Shown here: positions 46,174 through 54,376 of the stretch, piece after piece
Numbering within the stretch: the first letter of the stretch is position 1
Layout: the number at the start of each line of letters is the position of its first letter
NCBI RefSeq assembly: GCF_019880545.1
Contig: NZ_JAINVW010000003.1
Location: 806,001 to 870,000, forward strand
Reading direction: 5' to 3'
Source of the DNA: Flagellimonas meishanensis
GTDB lineage: Bacteria; Bacteroidota; Bacteroidia; Flavobacteriales; Flavobacteriaceae
Length of the DNA stretch: 64,000 nt
Notes under the pieces: generated by a model
The model's input: the letters and a program-made list of their open reading frames with translations, nothing else
Databases searched by the model: none
What the model was told of the DNA's origin: nothing
Program-made: the position numbers and the translations under genes

Positions 46174-46181
46174 TATTTTTG
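46174..46181 (+). promoter_or_regulatory. -7 box of the helical-protein gene upstream of purB
   Basis: TATTTTTG, exact TAnnTTTG, 15 bases before the TTG start at 46197. Confidence 0.42.
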
Positions 46182-46196
46182 TAAAAATAGATTTTT

Positions 46197-46769
46197 TTGA
46201 CTGAAGCGCAACTACATACCCTATTAAATTCTGGAAGGCTTTCCAAGGCCCAAGTGTCCGGTTTGGTTATGGATTTGGAGCAACATCCGTCACTGGCAAA
46301 CGCGCTGCTTCAGCAAGTGCTGCTTGAGGATAGGGAAGGCACTTTCAACGCCAGTTGGACCTTTGACAACCTTATGCGCAAAAAATTGGTCTATCTGATT
46401 CCAATAATGGATGATTTTACGGAAGGCCTGTCAAAACTGCGCTCGGACTCATGCATTAGGTCCATGGCCCATGTGTGCGAGATGGTCACTATGGCCTATT
46501 TCAAAAAAAAGGATTCCTTTTTCCGTAATAACATCACCGATTCGCATTTGGAGAAAATCATGACCGCTTGTTTCGATTGGCTCATCGGCCCACTGAACAT
46601 TGCCCCCAAAGTGTTCGCCATGACCAGTCTCTTTTATTTGGGGATGAAATTTGATTGGGTGCACCCCGAACTGAAGCTCGTTTTGGAAAATACCACCGCT
46701 ACCGGAACGGCAGGATACAAAAACCGGGCAAAAAAAACCTTGGACATGCTTAGGGGATTAGGCCACTAA
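46197..46769 (+). CDS. Helical HEAT-like protein of unknown function
   Basis: 190 residues, all-helical in appearance, with paired amphipathic helices (LSKAQVSGLVMDLEQHPSLANALLQQVL; SKLRSDSCIRSMAHVCEMVTMAYF) that resemble HEAT-type repeats. No catalytic motif. The start is TTG at 46197, as no in-frame ATG precedes the conserved part. It lies 47 bases upstream of the purB ATG and is sometimes labelled adenylosuccinate lyase in databases, to my recollection. Nothing in the sequence supports lyase activity. Confidence 0.72.
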   Translation: MTEAQLHTLLNSGRLSKAQVSGLVMDLEQHPSLANALLQQVLLEDREGTFNASWTFDNLMRKKLVYLIPIMDDFTEGLSKLRSDSCIRSMAHVCEMVTMAYFKKKDSFFRNNITDSHLEKIMTACFDWLIGPLNIAPKVFAMTSLFYLGMKFDWVHPELKLVLENTTATGTAGYKNRAKKTLDMLRGLGH

Positions 46770-46785
46770 ACTCTTGGAGTTTGAG

Positions 46786-46793
46786 TATCTTTG
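46786..46793 (+). promoter_or_regulatory. -7 box of purB
   Basis: TATCTTTG, exact TAnnTTTG, 23 bases before the ATG at 46817. It lies inside the longer in-frame reading that begins at 46781, which argues against that longer start. Confidence 0.5.
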
Positions 46794-46816
46794 GAGCTTT
46801 CAAAATATGTGATGTA

Positions 46817-48160
46817 ATGTCCTTGACCCAACTCAATGCCATCTCCCCCATAGATGGAAGGTATAGAAACAAAACAGAAGCCCTAAAGAACTATTTTTCC
46901 GAGGAGGCGTTGATCAAGTATCGCGTTCAGGTCGAGATTGAATATTTTATTGCCCTTTGCGAAATACCCCTGCCCCAATTGGCCGAATTTGATACCTCCA
47001 AATTTGCGGAGCTCCAGAAAATCTATCTTGATTTTTCTTCGGAAGATGCATGGGCCATCAAGGAGATTGAAAAAACAACCAACCATGACGTCAAGGCCGT
47101 TGAATATTTCATCAAGCGGCAATTTGATGCCCTTGGACTGGAAAACCATAAGGAGTTCATCCATTTTGGACTAACATCCCAGGACATCAACAACACGGCC
47201 ATCCCGCTTTCCATTCGGGAAGCGATGAACGATGTTTATGTACCTTCCTATTTTGAGGTCTTTGATAAATTGAAGACACTCGCCAAGGAGTGGGAAAATA
47301 TACCAATGTTGGCAAGGACCCACGGCCAACCCGCTTCCCCGACCCGTTTGGGCAAGGAAATAGAGGTGTTTGTGGAACGCTTGAAAGAGCAGTTCAATTT
47401 ATTGAACGATATTCCCAGCGCATCCAAATTTGGCGGTGCCACGGGGAATTACAATGCCCACAAAGTGGCCTACCCAGCTATTGACTGGAGGTCTTTTGGA
47501 AGGCAGTTCGTGCAGGAAAAACTGGGGCTTTACCATTCGTTCCCGACCACACAGATTGAGCATTACGACCACATGGCAGCCCTTTTTGACTGCCTAAAGC
47601 GCATCAATACCATCCTAATTGACCTGGACAGGGACATCTGGACCTATATTTCCATGGATTATTTCAAACAGAAGATCAAGAAAGGGGAAGTTGGCTCTTC
47701 GGCCATGCCCCATAAGGTAAATCCTATCGATTTTGAGAATTCCGAAGGAAATCTAGGGCTGGCCAATGCCCTATTTGAGCATCTGTCGGCAAAACTTCCC
47801 ATTTCAAGACTGCAACGAGACCTTACCGACAGTACAGTGTTGAGGAATGTAGGCGTACCCTTTGCCCACACTTTGGTTGGATTTCAATCAACCCTAAAGG
47901 GATTGAACAAACTCGTGCTGAACCAGGACAAATTTGAGCAGGATCTGGAGGACAACTGGGCCGTAGTGGCAGAGGCCATCCAGACCATTTTAAGGCGTGA
48001 AGGCTATCCCAACCCATATGAAGCTTTAAAGGGTTTGACCCGAACCAATGAAAAAATCACCCAAGGGTCCATTGCTAACTTTATTGAAACTTTGGAGGTT
48101 TCCAATGCCATTAAAGAGGAGTTAAAAAAAATCACCCCGGCGAATTATACAGGGGTGTAA
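46817..48160 (+). CDS. purB: Adenylosuccinate lyase
   Basis: Catalyses two purine steps: SAICAR to AICAR plus fumarate, and adenylosuccinate to AMP plus fumarate. 447 residues from MSLTQLNAISPIDGRY. Signatures: EKTTNHDVKAVEYF, FGLTSQDINNTA, LARTHGQPASPTRLGKE and the fumarase/lyase loop GSSAMPHKVNPIDFENSEGN with its catalytic Ser. The C-terminus is ITPANYTGV. A hairpin repeat follows the stop. Confidence 0.97.
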   Translation: MSLTQLNAISPIDGRYRNKTEALKNYFSEEALIKYRVQVEIEYFIALCEIPLPQLAEFDTSKFAELQKIYLDFSSEDAWAIKEIEKTTNHDVKAVEYFIKRQFDALGLENHKEFIHFGLTSQDINNTAIPLSIREAMNDVYVPSYFEVFDKLKTLAKEWENIPMLARTHGQPASPTRLGKEIEVFVERLKEQFNLLNDIPSASKFGGATGNYNAHKVAYPAIDWRSFGRQFVQEKLGLYHSFPTTQIEHYDHMAALFDCLKRINTILIDLDRDIWTYISMDYFKQKIKKGEVGSSAMPHKVNPIDFENSEGNLGLANALFEHLSAKLPISRLQRDLTDSTVLRNVGVPFAHTLVGFQSTLKGLNKLVLNQDKFEQDLEDNWAVVAEAIQTILRREGYPNPYEALKGLTRTNEKITQGSIANFIETLEVSNAIKEELKKITPANYTGV

Positions 48161-48172
48161 GCTTGTAGCCTC

Positions 48173-48255
48173 TGTCATTTCGAAATGAAATACGAAGCAT
48201 TGATTGAGAAATCCGCTGTTGGGAATTGGCAGTCGTTTACTCCTTCGAAATGACA
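48173..48255. repeat. Intergenic hairpin repeat, copy 2
   Basis: About 83 bases bounded by TGTCATTTCGAA (48173-48184) and its inverted copy TTCGAAATGACA (48244-48255). Same ends as the element at 15823-15900; the interior differs but keeps a GAAATC block. It sits directly after purB. Confidence 0.8.
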
Positions 48256-48315
48256 TCTCATGCAATAGTTCCAGCGTTCGCTTAAGCCAATCGGGCAGGC
48301 AGCGGAGAACATCAA

Positions 48316-48343
48316 ACAAAAAAAAGGCAGCTTTCGCTGCCCT
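48316..48343 (-). terminator. Terminator of the ECF sigma / DUF4252 operon
   Basis: GGCAGC (48326-48331) / GCTGCC (48336-48341) around TTTC; on the reverse strand followed by a long T run (complement of 48317-48325). Confidence 0.85.
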
Positions 48344-48366
48344 TAACATCGTTCATTGATTGATAA

Positions 48367-48906
48367 TCATCCTTTCAAGAAGGCGCCTATTTCCCCAAGG
48401 CCTTCCCCCCGATAGTCGGACTTTTGAATGGCTTGCATTAGCTGCACAATATGCGCTGGGTTCATGTCCTTGCCCAAAACGCGGATCAAGGCAAACCCTT
48501 TTTCCTTGCTATCCCCAAAAATGATGACCTCATCGATGGCATCCTCATCACCGAGGTATTTAATGACCCCTTTTCCATACTGGGAATTAATTTTCATTAG
48601 TTCAACAAATTCGTCATTCTTCAAGATTTCCTTCACTTTCTTTTTTTCCAGCTGATATTCGGCGTCATTGTCCGAATTTTTCTTAAAGGCCAAAAGATTG
48701 AACTTCCTTAGCGATTCCACCGCTTCCTTCTGTACGGGTGTCAAATCCACCACATCCATTTTTAGGATACTTGCCGGAACATCTATGGAAATGAAATTTG
48801 GGTTCTCCGAATTGTCCACATAATACTCCTGCAAACTCTGTTGTGACGAGCAAGCGGTCAACAGGAGGACCCCCAATGCCATGATGGTTTTTAAAATATG
48901 TTTCAT
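48367..48906 (-). CDS. DUF4252 lipoprotein, fourth gene of the ECF operon
   Basis: 179 residues with a lipoprotein signal (MKHILKTIMALGVLLLTAC, lipobox LTAC). The mature part contains FISIDVPASILKMDV, VKEILKNDEFVELMKINSQYG and VIIFGDSKEKGFALIRVLGKDMNPAHIVQLMQAI, the pattern of DUF4252. It lies about 95 bases after the other DUF4252 gene and just before the operon terminator. Function unknown; envelope stress is suggested only by the sigma factor in the same operon. Confidence 0.87.
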   Translation of the reverse strand: MKHILKTIMALGVLLLTACSSQQSLQEYYVDNSENPNFISIDVPASILKMDVVDLTPVQKEAVESLRKFNLLAFKKNSDNDAEYQLEKKKVKEILKNDEFVELMKINSQYGKGVIKYLGDEDAIDEVIIFGDSKEKGFALIRVLGKDMNPAHIVQLMQAIQKSDYRGEGLGEIGAFLKG

Positions 48907-49000
48907 CTGTCTTTTTTTGATTGATTTCCTTTCTGGTTATCCGATAACCAGTTTCAGTTGACAGATTATGAAGATTCTGCCAACCGAAACTGTTTTATGA

Positions 49001-49540
49001 TCATTGTTTTTTGCCCGCTTTGTTCAATTCCTCGGGAAGGTTCATCTTCTTGGTAAGTGAGTTGATCTTGTTCAAGTCGATATCACCTGTCAAGGAAAGT
49101 AACACCGTCTCAAATTTTCTGCCATCGGCTTCCATTTCCTTCAACCCGGTAACGAACATCAACAGTTCGCTCACATGGTCCTCATCCTTGCCTTGTTTAA
49201 TATAGAACTTCACATTGGCATCCTTGTCCTTCACACGCATGAGTTCTTCCATCTTTGCGGACTTTAGGTAACTGTCCACCGAAGATTTCATGTCCGACCC
49301 AATTTTCTCGCTATCCGTGGTAAATACCTTCAAGCTTTTAAGGCTGCTGGCAATATCCATGAAGTCCTGTGCTTCTGGGTCATCTACCTCCACGTCAATC
49401 TTTGCCAACAGATTGAACATGCTTTTGTTGACGACCACGGAGGTGACTTCGTCATAGTCTTCGTACTTGTCAAACAACGATTGTGAAAACGCTGACAGGG
49501 GCAGTACGGCTATTAATAAGATTAAAATATGTTTTTTCAT
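49001..49540 (-). CDS. DUF4252 secreted protein, third gene of the ECF operon
   Basis: 179 residues with a type I signal peptide (MKKHILILLIAVLPLSAFSQ). Paralogous in layout to the following lipoprotein: YDEVTSVVVNKSMFNLLAKI, SLKSLKVFTTDSEKIGSDMKSSVDSYL, LLMFVTGLKEMEADGRKFETVLLSLTGDIDLNKI. It begins 11 bases after the anti-sigma-like gene, so it is in the same transcript. Confidence 0.88.
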   Translation of the reverse strand: MKKHILILLIAVLPLSAFSQSLFDKYEDYDEVTSVVVNKSMFNLLAKIDVEVDDPEAQDFMDIASSLKSLKVFTTDSEKIGSDMKSSVDSYLKSAKMEELMRVKDKDANVKFYIKQGKDEDHVSELLMFVTGLKEMEADGRKFETVLLSLTGDIDLNKINSLTKKMNLPEELNKAGKKQ

Positions 49541-49551
49541 TTTTTTTGATT

Positions 49552-49971
49552 TTAATTGTTGTTGTAAATTTTCTTTTTTGCGACTTCAAACTCTTGCAAA
49601 TAGGCCACCTTTTCCGTGCCCCTTCCAAAATTCTCCGCCAAGAGCTCAAAAGCCTTTTTTGTCTCCTGATAGGCATACTCTGCCTTTTTCCTTTCTTGGT
49701 ACTCATTACCAAAATAGATGCCAAAGGTTAAAACTGCCACCGCTGCAACGGAAATCCACTTGTAATAGTTTCTTCTAGGTTTTAATGGAACCTGCTTGGT
49801 GTACCGCTCTTCCCTGGCACTGGAAAAATAGTTGAACATGGGTCTGTACTGCTCAAGATGCGCCGCAACGCCCTCTTGCGAAAAATACGCCTTCAGTTCT
49901 TTTTCCTCGGCCACCGTTGTGCTGGCCTCAAAATACTTCTCCAGTAATTTTTCTATGTTATCCAATTCCAT
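49552..49971 (-). CDS. Anti-sigma-factor-like membrane protein
   Basis: 139 residues. A cytoplasmic N-terminal helical part (MELDNIEKLLEKYFEASTTVAEEKELKAYF, similar in style to anti-sigma N-termini) leads a single membrane helix (about 69-88, WISVAAVAVLTFGIYFG). A short charged periplasmic coiled coil follows. It overlaps the sigma factor gene by 14 bases, the classic sigma/anti-sigma coupling. The role is inferred from position and topology, not from a named domain. Confidence 0.72.
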   Translation of the reverse strand: MELDNIEKLLEKYFEASTTVAEEKELKAYFSQEGVAAHLEQYRPMFNYFSSAREERYTKQVPLKPRRNYYKWISVAAVAVLTFGIYFGNEYQERKKAEYAYQETKKAFELLAENFGRGTEKVAYLQEFEVAKKKIYNNN

Positions 49972-50467
49972 AGCTATGTTTTTTAATAAGTTCTTCCCTA
50001 ACTGCTTTTCTTGCCCTGGACAAGGTTACACGCACCGCAGTGGCCTTCATGTCCAATAGTTCGCATATTTCTTCAAATTCGTACTGTTCCACGTCCCGTA
50101 ATTGCAGGACCATTTTTTGTTGCTCTGGCAGATCTTCCATGATCCGTTCCATCCAGCTTAAACTATCTTCGGCCTCAAGTTGTCTTTGCAAGGACACACT
50201 TTCATCGGTATAATTGCTGTGTACCAATTTTAGGTTGCCCGCTTGTTTGGATTTCAATCGGTCCAAACAAAAGTTCTTGGTCATCGTCATCGCAAAGGCC
50301 TCCACATTTTTGTACTCGCCCATCGACTCATTTTTGGACCATAGTTTCAGCAAAATCTCCTGCGTGGCATCTTCCGCTTCCTCCTTGGATACCAACAAGC
50401 GCTTAGCGAGTCGGTACAGCTTATCCTTGAAAGGCATTACCACATTTAAGAATTCAGCTTGTTTCAT
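49958..50467 (-). CDS. ECF-type RNA polymerase sigma factor
   Basis: 169 residues. Sigma region 2 is visible as LYRLAKRLLVSKEEAEDATQEILLKLW, with NVEAFAMTMTKNFCLDRLKS. Region 4 reads LPEQQKMVLQLRDVEQYEFEEICELLDMKATAVRVTLSRARKAVREEL, with its helix-turn-helix. Regions 1 and 3 are absent, as in group IV sigma factors. It heads a four-gene operon (sigma, anti-sigma-like, two DUF4252 proteins) and has a candidate autoregulated promoter. Confidence 0.94.
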   Translation of the reverse strand: MKQAEFLNVVMPFKDKLYRLAKRLLVSKEEAEDATQEILLKLWSKNESMGEYKNVEAFAMTMTKNFCLDRLKSKQAGNLKLVHSNYTDESVSLQRQLEAEDSLSWMERIMEDLPEQQKMVLQLRDVEQYEFEEICELLDMKATAVRVTLSRARKAVREELIKKHSYGIG

Positions 50468-50516
50468 TGGTTGTCTCAGTTGTTTTTGGTCCCTAATTTT
50501 TGACCTACACTATCTC

Positions 50517-50541
50517 GACGACAGATATCGATTTTTGTTAC
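50517..50541 (-). promoter_or_regulatory. Candidate ECF-type autoregulated promoter
   Basis: Reverse strand: GTAAC (50537-50541), 16-base spacer, CGTC (50517-50520). This is the -35 AAC / -10 CGTC pattern typical of ECF promoters, placed about 50 bases before the sigma gene. No TAnnTTTG box is found on this strand, which supports control by the ECF factor itself. Confidence 0.5.
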
Positions 50542-50676
50542 AAAAAATTTGTATTCTCCTTGAATGTAGCTATTTTGTACAGCAAAATTGTAAGAATTTA
50601 GAAAATTTACCGCCTTACTTACCAACCTCATTTTCTAAATGGAATGAAAATTGAGGAGTCCAGTTAAAACATAGCT

Positions 50677-52119
50677 ATGAAAAAAATTATCCTTCTGTTC
50701 CTGGGGCTGTCATTGTTGATGTCGGCATGCAATAATGATGATGATACACCTGTCTCCACGGACATTGTTGTACAGAACTTTATGTGGCGGGCAATGAACC
50801 TATGGTATTTCTGGCAAGGCGAAGTTCCAAACTTGGCCGATACCCGTTTTACATCGGATGAACAATTGATCGATTTTCTGGAGGAAACTCCCAATCCAGA
50901 AGATTTTTATTTTGACGTGCTGCTCTTCAATGATGACCGTTTCAGTTTTCTTAATGAGGATTACAAAGAATTGGTGAACAATCTATCCGGGGTTTCCAAA
51001 AGCAATGGATTGGAGTTTGGACTACGTCGTTTTTCAGGTAGCGATGATCTCTTTGGTTACGTGCAGTACATCGTCCCCAATTCAGATGCCTCAACGAAGG
51101 ACATTGCCCGAGGGGAACTCTTTACCCGGGTGGATGGACAACAACTGAACATTGACAACTATGTGGGCCTTTTGTTCGGCGATAACGACACCTACACCCT
51201 GGGCATGGCCGACATTGATGGAACTACCATCACAGATTCCACTAAGGAAGTGACACTCACGAAAATTGAAAACCAAGTGGAGGACCCTATTTTAGTGGCC
51301 ACCACTTTGGATATAAATGGGACAAAAATTGCCTATTTGATGTACAATCGGTTTTTGAGCAACTTCAACGAACAGCTCAATGACGCTTTTGGGCAGTTTA
51401 TTACAGATGGTGCTACGGAATTGGTGTTGGATATGCGTTACAACCCCGGAGGCTCCGTAAATACATCACGCCTATTGGCAAGCATGATCCACGGCACCAA
51501 TACCAACAATTTGTACATCCGGCAACGTTGGAATGACAAAATTCAAGAACAATTGAGCGCAGAACAGTTGGAGGACTATTTTGCCAACAGTACGGGTTCA
51601 AGCCCCATAAACTCCATGAATCTTAGCAAAGTATATGTTTTGGCCACAGGAAGCTCGGCATCAGCTAGTGAATTGGTCATGAACGGTCTGGCACCCTATG
51701 TGGATGTGATCCACATTGGCGAGACCACCCGTGGTAAAAATGAGTTTTCCATTACTTTGGTTGATGATCCTGAAGGCTCATACGTATATAATAGTTCGAG
51801 AGAGAATCAAATAAATTCTGAAAACAACTGGGGACTGCAACCCCTAGTGGGCCGGAATGAAAATGCAGATGGCTTTTTTGATTACACCGATGGGCTTGCC
51901 CCAGATATCGTATTGGAAGAAGATCTGGCCAATCTTGGTGTGCTTGGTGACCCCAATGAACCCCTTCTGGCCAGGGCCATCCAAGAAATCACTGGATTGT
52001 CAAGTAAAAAGGATTTTATAGTCCAAATGCCGGCCAGACCACTTACAACATCGAGGGTGCACACGGCCGTAAAAGACAATATGTATCTGGATAAACCCTT
52101 AAATATCAGTTTCAAATAA
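50677..52119 (+). CDS. S41 family peptidase lipoprotein
   Basis: 480 residues. Lipoprotein signal with lipobox MSAC (Cys at about residue 18) followed by NNDDD, an acidic stretch after the lipidated Cys. A PDZ-like part is followed by the tail-specific protease domain: YLMYNRFLSNF, LVLDMRYNPGGSVNTSRLLASMI and the nucleophile Ser in ATGSSASASELVMNGL. It is anchored in the outer membrane and probably cleaves exported proteins or peptides. Transcribed alone, with a shared bidirectional terminator. Confidence 0.93.
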   Translation: MKKIILLFLGLSLLMSACNNDDDTPVSTDIVVQNFMWRAMNLWYFWQGEVPNLADTRFTSDEQLIDFLEETPNPEDFYFDVLLFNDDRFSFLNEDYKELVNNLSGVSKSNGLEFGLRRFSGSDDLFGYVQYIVPNSDASTKDIARGELFTRVDGQQLNIDNYVGLLFGDNDTYTLGMADIDGTTITDSTKEVTLTKIENQVEDPILVATTLDINGTKIAYLMYNRFLSNFNEQLNDAFGQFITDGATELVLDMRYNPGGSVNTSRLLASMIHGTNTNNLYIRQRWNDKIQEQLSAEQLEDYFANSTGSSPINSMNLSKVYVLATGSSASASELVMNGLAPYVDVIHIGETTRGKNEFSITLVDDPEGSYVYNSSRENQINSENNWGLQPLVGRNENADGFFDYTDGLAPDIVLEEDLANLGVLGDPNEPLLARAIQEITGLSSKKDFIVQMPARPLTTSRVHTAVKDNMYLDKPLNISFK

Positions 52120-52120
52120 A

Positions 52121-52146
52121 AGAAAAGCGGCCCAGGCCGCTTTTCT
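52121..52146. terminator. Bidirectional terminator between the S41 gene and btuB
   Basis: AGAAAAGCGG (52121-52130) / CCGCTTTTCT (52137-52146) around CCCAGG. A and T runs flank both sides, so it can serve the S41 gene (+) and btuB (-). Confidence 0.88.
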
Positions 52147-54009
52147 TTAGAAATCGAGACTCATCCCAAGCCTAAAATTTCTCCCCCGGGTGGTAAAACC
52201 GAGTATTTCCGTATAGTCCTCATTCAATAGATTCTCGGCATTGATGAATATCCGCAACCTATTGGAAATCAACTGATGTCCCAAATACAGATTCACCAAG
52301 GAAAAGGAATCTAAAGTAACATCGGTAAAACTGCTAAAGTCGGTATCCAACCGTTGGCCGGTATAGGTGTAAGTCAAAACCAAATCTGTATTATCGCAGA
52401 TTTGATGGGTAGCGGATAAATTGGCTTTGTACTTTGGAATACGGATAGCATTGTCCCCCTTTCTTTCGGTAAATGTATAATTGGCGTCTATGCTCCATTT
52501 ATTTGACGGTCTCCATGAAGCTTCCAATTCCAGACCATTCGCGTTGATTTCATCCGAAACATTAATGCTCATGAAGTTTTGGTCAAATCCGATAGTGTTC
52601 TTTTCATTTCGGTCAAAATAAACGGCACTAACTCTAAATTCTCCACTGGCCATAAACTCGATACCGCCTTCCAAAGTCCTGTTTTCCTCTGGCTCCAAAT
52701 CCGGGTTGGCACCAAAATCGCCGAACAGTTGGGTGAGATTCGGTGTAATGTAGGATGTAGCATAGGAACCCAGCAGTTTCAAATAGCCTTTGTTTGTCGA
52801 AAAAGTGAAGGAAGGATTCAAGTTGTACACAACGTGGTTTCCATATTCAGAATGATGGTTCAACCGGCCACCGACATTCAGGTTCAACCCAAAATCCGAT
52901 ACATAAACCATATTCGCGTACGGGTCTACAATCGTAAACTCGGCCTCTTCGGAAAACACGGCTTCATCGTTAATATAGTTTACCCCAAGTATTGTGTGCC
53001 ATTTTTTGTCAAGAACGTACTTATTGTATAAATCCAGTACCCAATTATTGCCCTCAAAATTCCTTTCACCAAATGTGTCCATGGTATCGGTCCCATACTC
53101 GGTAAAAGCCGTATTCAAATGAATAGAACCTTTGCCATAGGTAAAGGATGATGCCAATCCCGCCCTTTTTTGATCACTTTTGGAAAGATTGGCCGCTTCA
53201 GCAAAAGAAGCATCATATTCGTTGCGGAACTTGGTCTGGTTTCCATAAATGGAAACCTCAAAATCTTTGGAAAACTGATATCCCAGCCTCACGTTGGTAC
53301 TGTATTGTGAAAAAATGTCTTCTTCGTTCTCCGGGGTCACAGCTGCCGAAAGCCCACTTTTATACCGATTGGAGAAGTCAACAGCATAACTGAAGCGTTC
53401 CAACGTCCCGCTTGCGGAAACGGCATTGGTGAAAGTCCCCATATTATACGTTTGCTCACCAGCTGTCTGGTTGGTGCCCACACTTGATTGAAAGTTGGCG
53501 GAAATACTTTTTTTGGAGCTTTTCTTGGTAGTGATGTTGATTACGGCCGTGGCGGCGTTGGTACCGTAGAGCGTGCTGGCAGCTCCTTTGATTATTTCAA
53601 TGGATTCCAGAGTGACTGGGGAAATCAACCGTAGATCGTATTCCTGCGAAAAAGTGGATGGGTCCGAAACCCGCACCCCATCAATAATGACCAAGGCCTG
53701 CCTTCCGCGTCCACCCCTGGCAAAAACCCCCAAGACATCACCATCCCTGCCGCGGCTACCGGCGATCTCGATGCCACTTTTGGTATTGATGATCTCCGCC
53801 AGGGTCCTTCCTTGGTTTTGTTCCAGCTCTTCCTTAGTGATCTTGATGACTGTTTTGCCGGAATTTTCACGTTTCAGTTCAAATTTGGAATCGCTTACCA
53901 CGACCTCCTGTAATTGATGAGGTGCCACAGAATCAATTTGTTGTTCCTGTGCAGAGAGCGACCTACCCATCAAGATGATGGATAACACGAGTAAATAATT
54001 TCTGTTCAT
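52147..54009 (-). CDS. btuB: TonB-dependent vitamin B12 receptor
   Basis: 620-residue outer-membrane receptor. Signal peptide (ending SLSAQ), TonB-box-like LQEVVVSD, plug domain (EIINTKSGIEIAGSRGRDGD, FARGGRGRQALVIIDGVRVSDP, IEIIKGAASTLYGTNAATAVINITTK) and a barrel ending in NFRLGMSLDF. Sequence alone says cobalamin/vitamin-type receptor. The assignment to B12 is strengthened by a cobalamin riboswitch in its leader and by the divergent btuFCD-like genes. No CarboxypepD_reg domain, unlike the other two receptors here. Confidence 0.93.
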   Translation of the reverse strand: MNRNYLLVLSIILMGRSLSAQEQQIDSVAPHQLQEVVVSDSKFELKRENSGKTVIKITKEELEQNQGRTLAEIINTKSGIEIAGSRGRDGDVLGVFARGGRGRQALVIIDGVRVSDPSTFSQEYDLRLISPVTLESIEIIKGAASTLYGTNAATAVINITTKKSSKKSISANFQSSVGTNQTAGEQTYNMGTFTNAVSASGTLERFSYAVDFSNRYKSGLSAAVTPENEEDIFSQYSTNVRLGYQFSKDFEVSIYGNQTKFRNEYDASFAEAANLSKSDQKRAGLASSFTYGKGSIHLNTAFTEYGTDTMDTFGERNFEGNNWVLDLYNKYVLDKKWHTILGVNYINDEAVFSEEAEFTIVDPYANMVYVSDFGLNLNVGGRLNHHSEYGNHVVYNLNPSFTFSTNKGYLKLLGSYATSYITPNLTQLFGDFGANPDLEPEENRTLEGGIEFMASGEFRVSAVYFDRNEKNTIGFDQNFMSINVSDEINANGLELEASWRPSNKWSIDANYTFTERKGDNAIRIPKYKANLSATHQICDNTDLVLTYTYTGQRLDTDFSSFTDVTLDSFSLVNLYLGHQLISNRLRIFINAENLLNEDYTEILGFTTRGRNFRLGMSLDF

Positions 54010-54094
54010 TTCGTTTACGAGAATAAACGGGAGTATAGTATGATTGTCATACGTAAACTTTTATCCCGAAAGTTTAACTTTGTTTGTTTGAATT

Positions 54095-54283
54095 TGGCAG
54101 GTCTCCTGACTTGTTTTATGTTGTTTTGACCTTCCCATTCAACAATTAGAACAGTGGTCATTGTAGAAAACAACATCTCCTTTTATGAAGTGCCAAAAAC
54201 CCGTCTGACGATAGGCATATTTGACATAAACTTACAGTTGCGGGAACAGTTCCGGATTTGCACCGGATTCCCTTTTAATCCCA
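54095..54283 (-). promoter_or_regulatory. Cobalamin riboswitch controlling btuB
   Basis: On the reverse strand the conserved blocks of the adenosylcobalamin aptamer occur in order. They are AAAGGGAATCCGGTGCAAAT, CCGGAACTGTTCCCGCAACTGTAA, ACCACTG, GGGAAGG and finally GTCAGGAGACCTGCC. The btuB start lies about 85 bases beyond. Between them AAACTTT and AAAGTTT can form a hairpin (about 54050-54073), a possible expression platform; no T run follows, so control of translation is more likely than termination. B12 is expected to repress btuB. Confidence 0.92.
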
Positions 54284-54363
54284 TGAAAAAAATCCATGTG
54301 AACCAAAATTCAGGGCGAAAGTAATCATTCTGTTTAATCTTTTTCGACAAAAGTTAAAAATCT

Positions 54364-54371
54364 TACATTTG
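54364..54371 (+). promoter_or_regulatory. -7 box of the btuFCD operon, possibly leaderless
   Basis: TACATTTG, exact TAnnTTTG, ending 5 bases before the ATG at 54377. The transcript would start at or beside the start codon, leaving no space for a riboswitch on this strand. Confidence 0.5.
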
Positions 54372-54376
54372 GGGCT

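Noticed and set aside
46781..46816. Longer start for purB
   Set aside because: The extension contains the -7 box TATCTTTG and is not part of the conserved adenylosuccinate lyase start MSLTQLNAISPIDGRY.
54284..54376. Second cobalamin riboswitch for btuFCD on the forward strand
   Set aside because: The conserved aptamer blocks are present only on the reverse strand, and the forward -7 box is 5 bases from the ATG.
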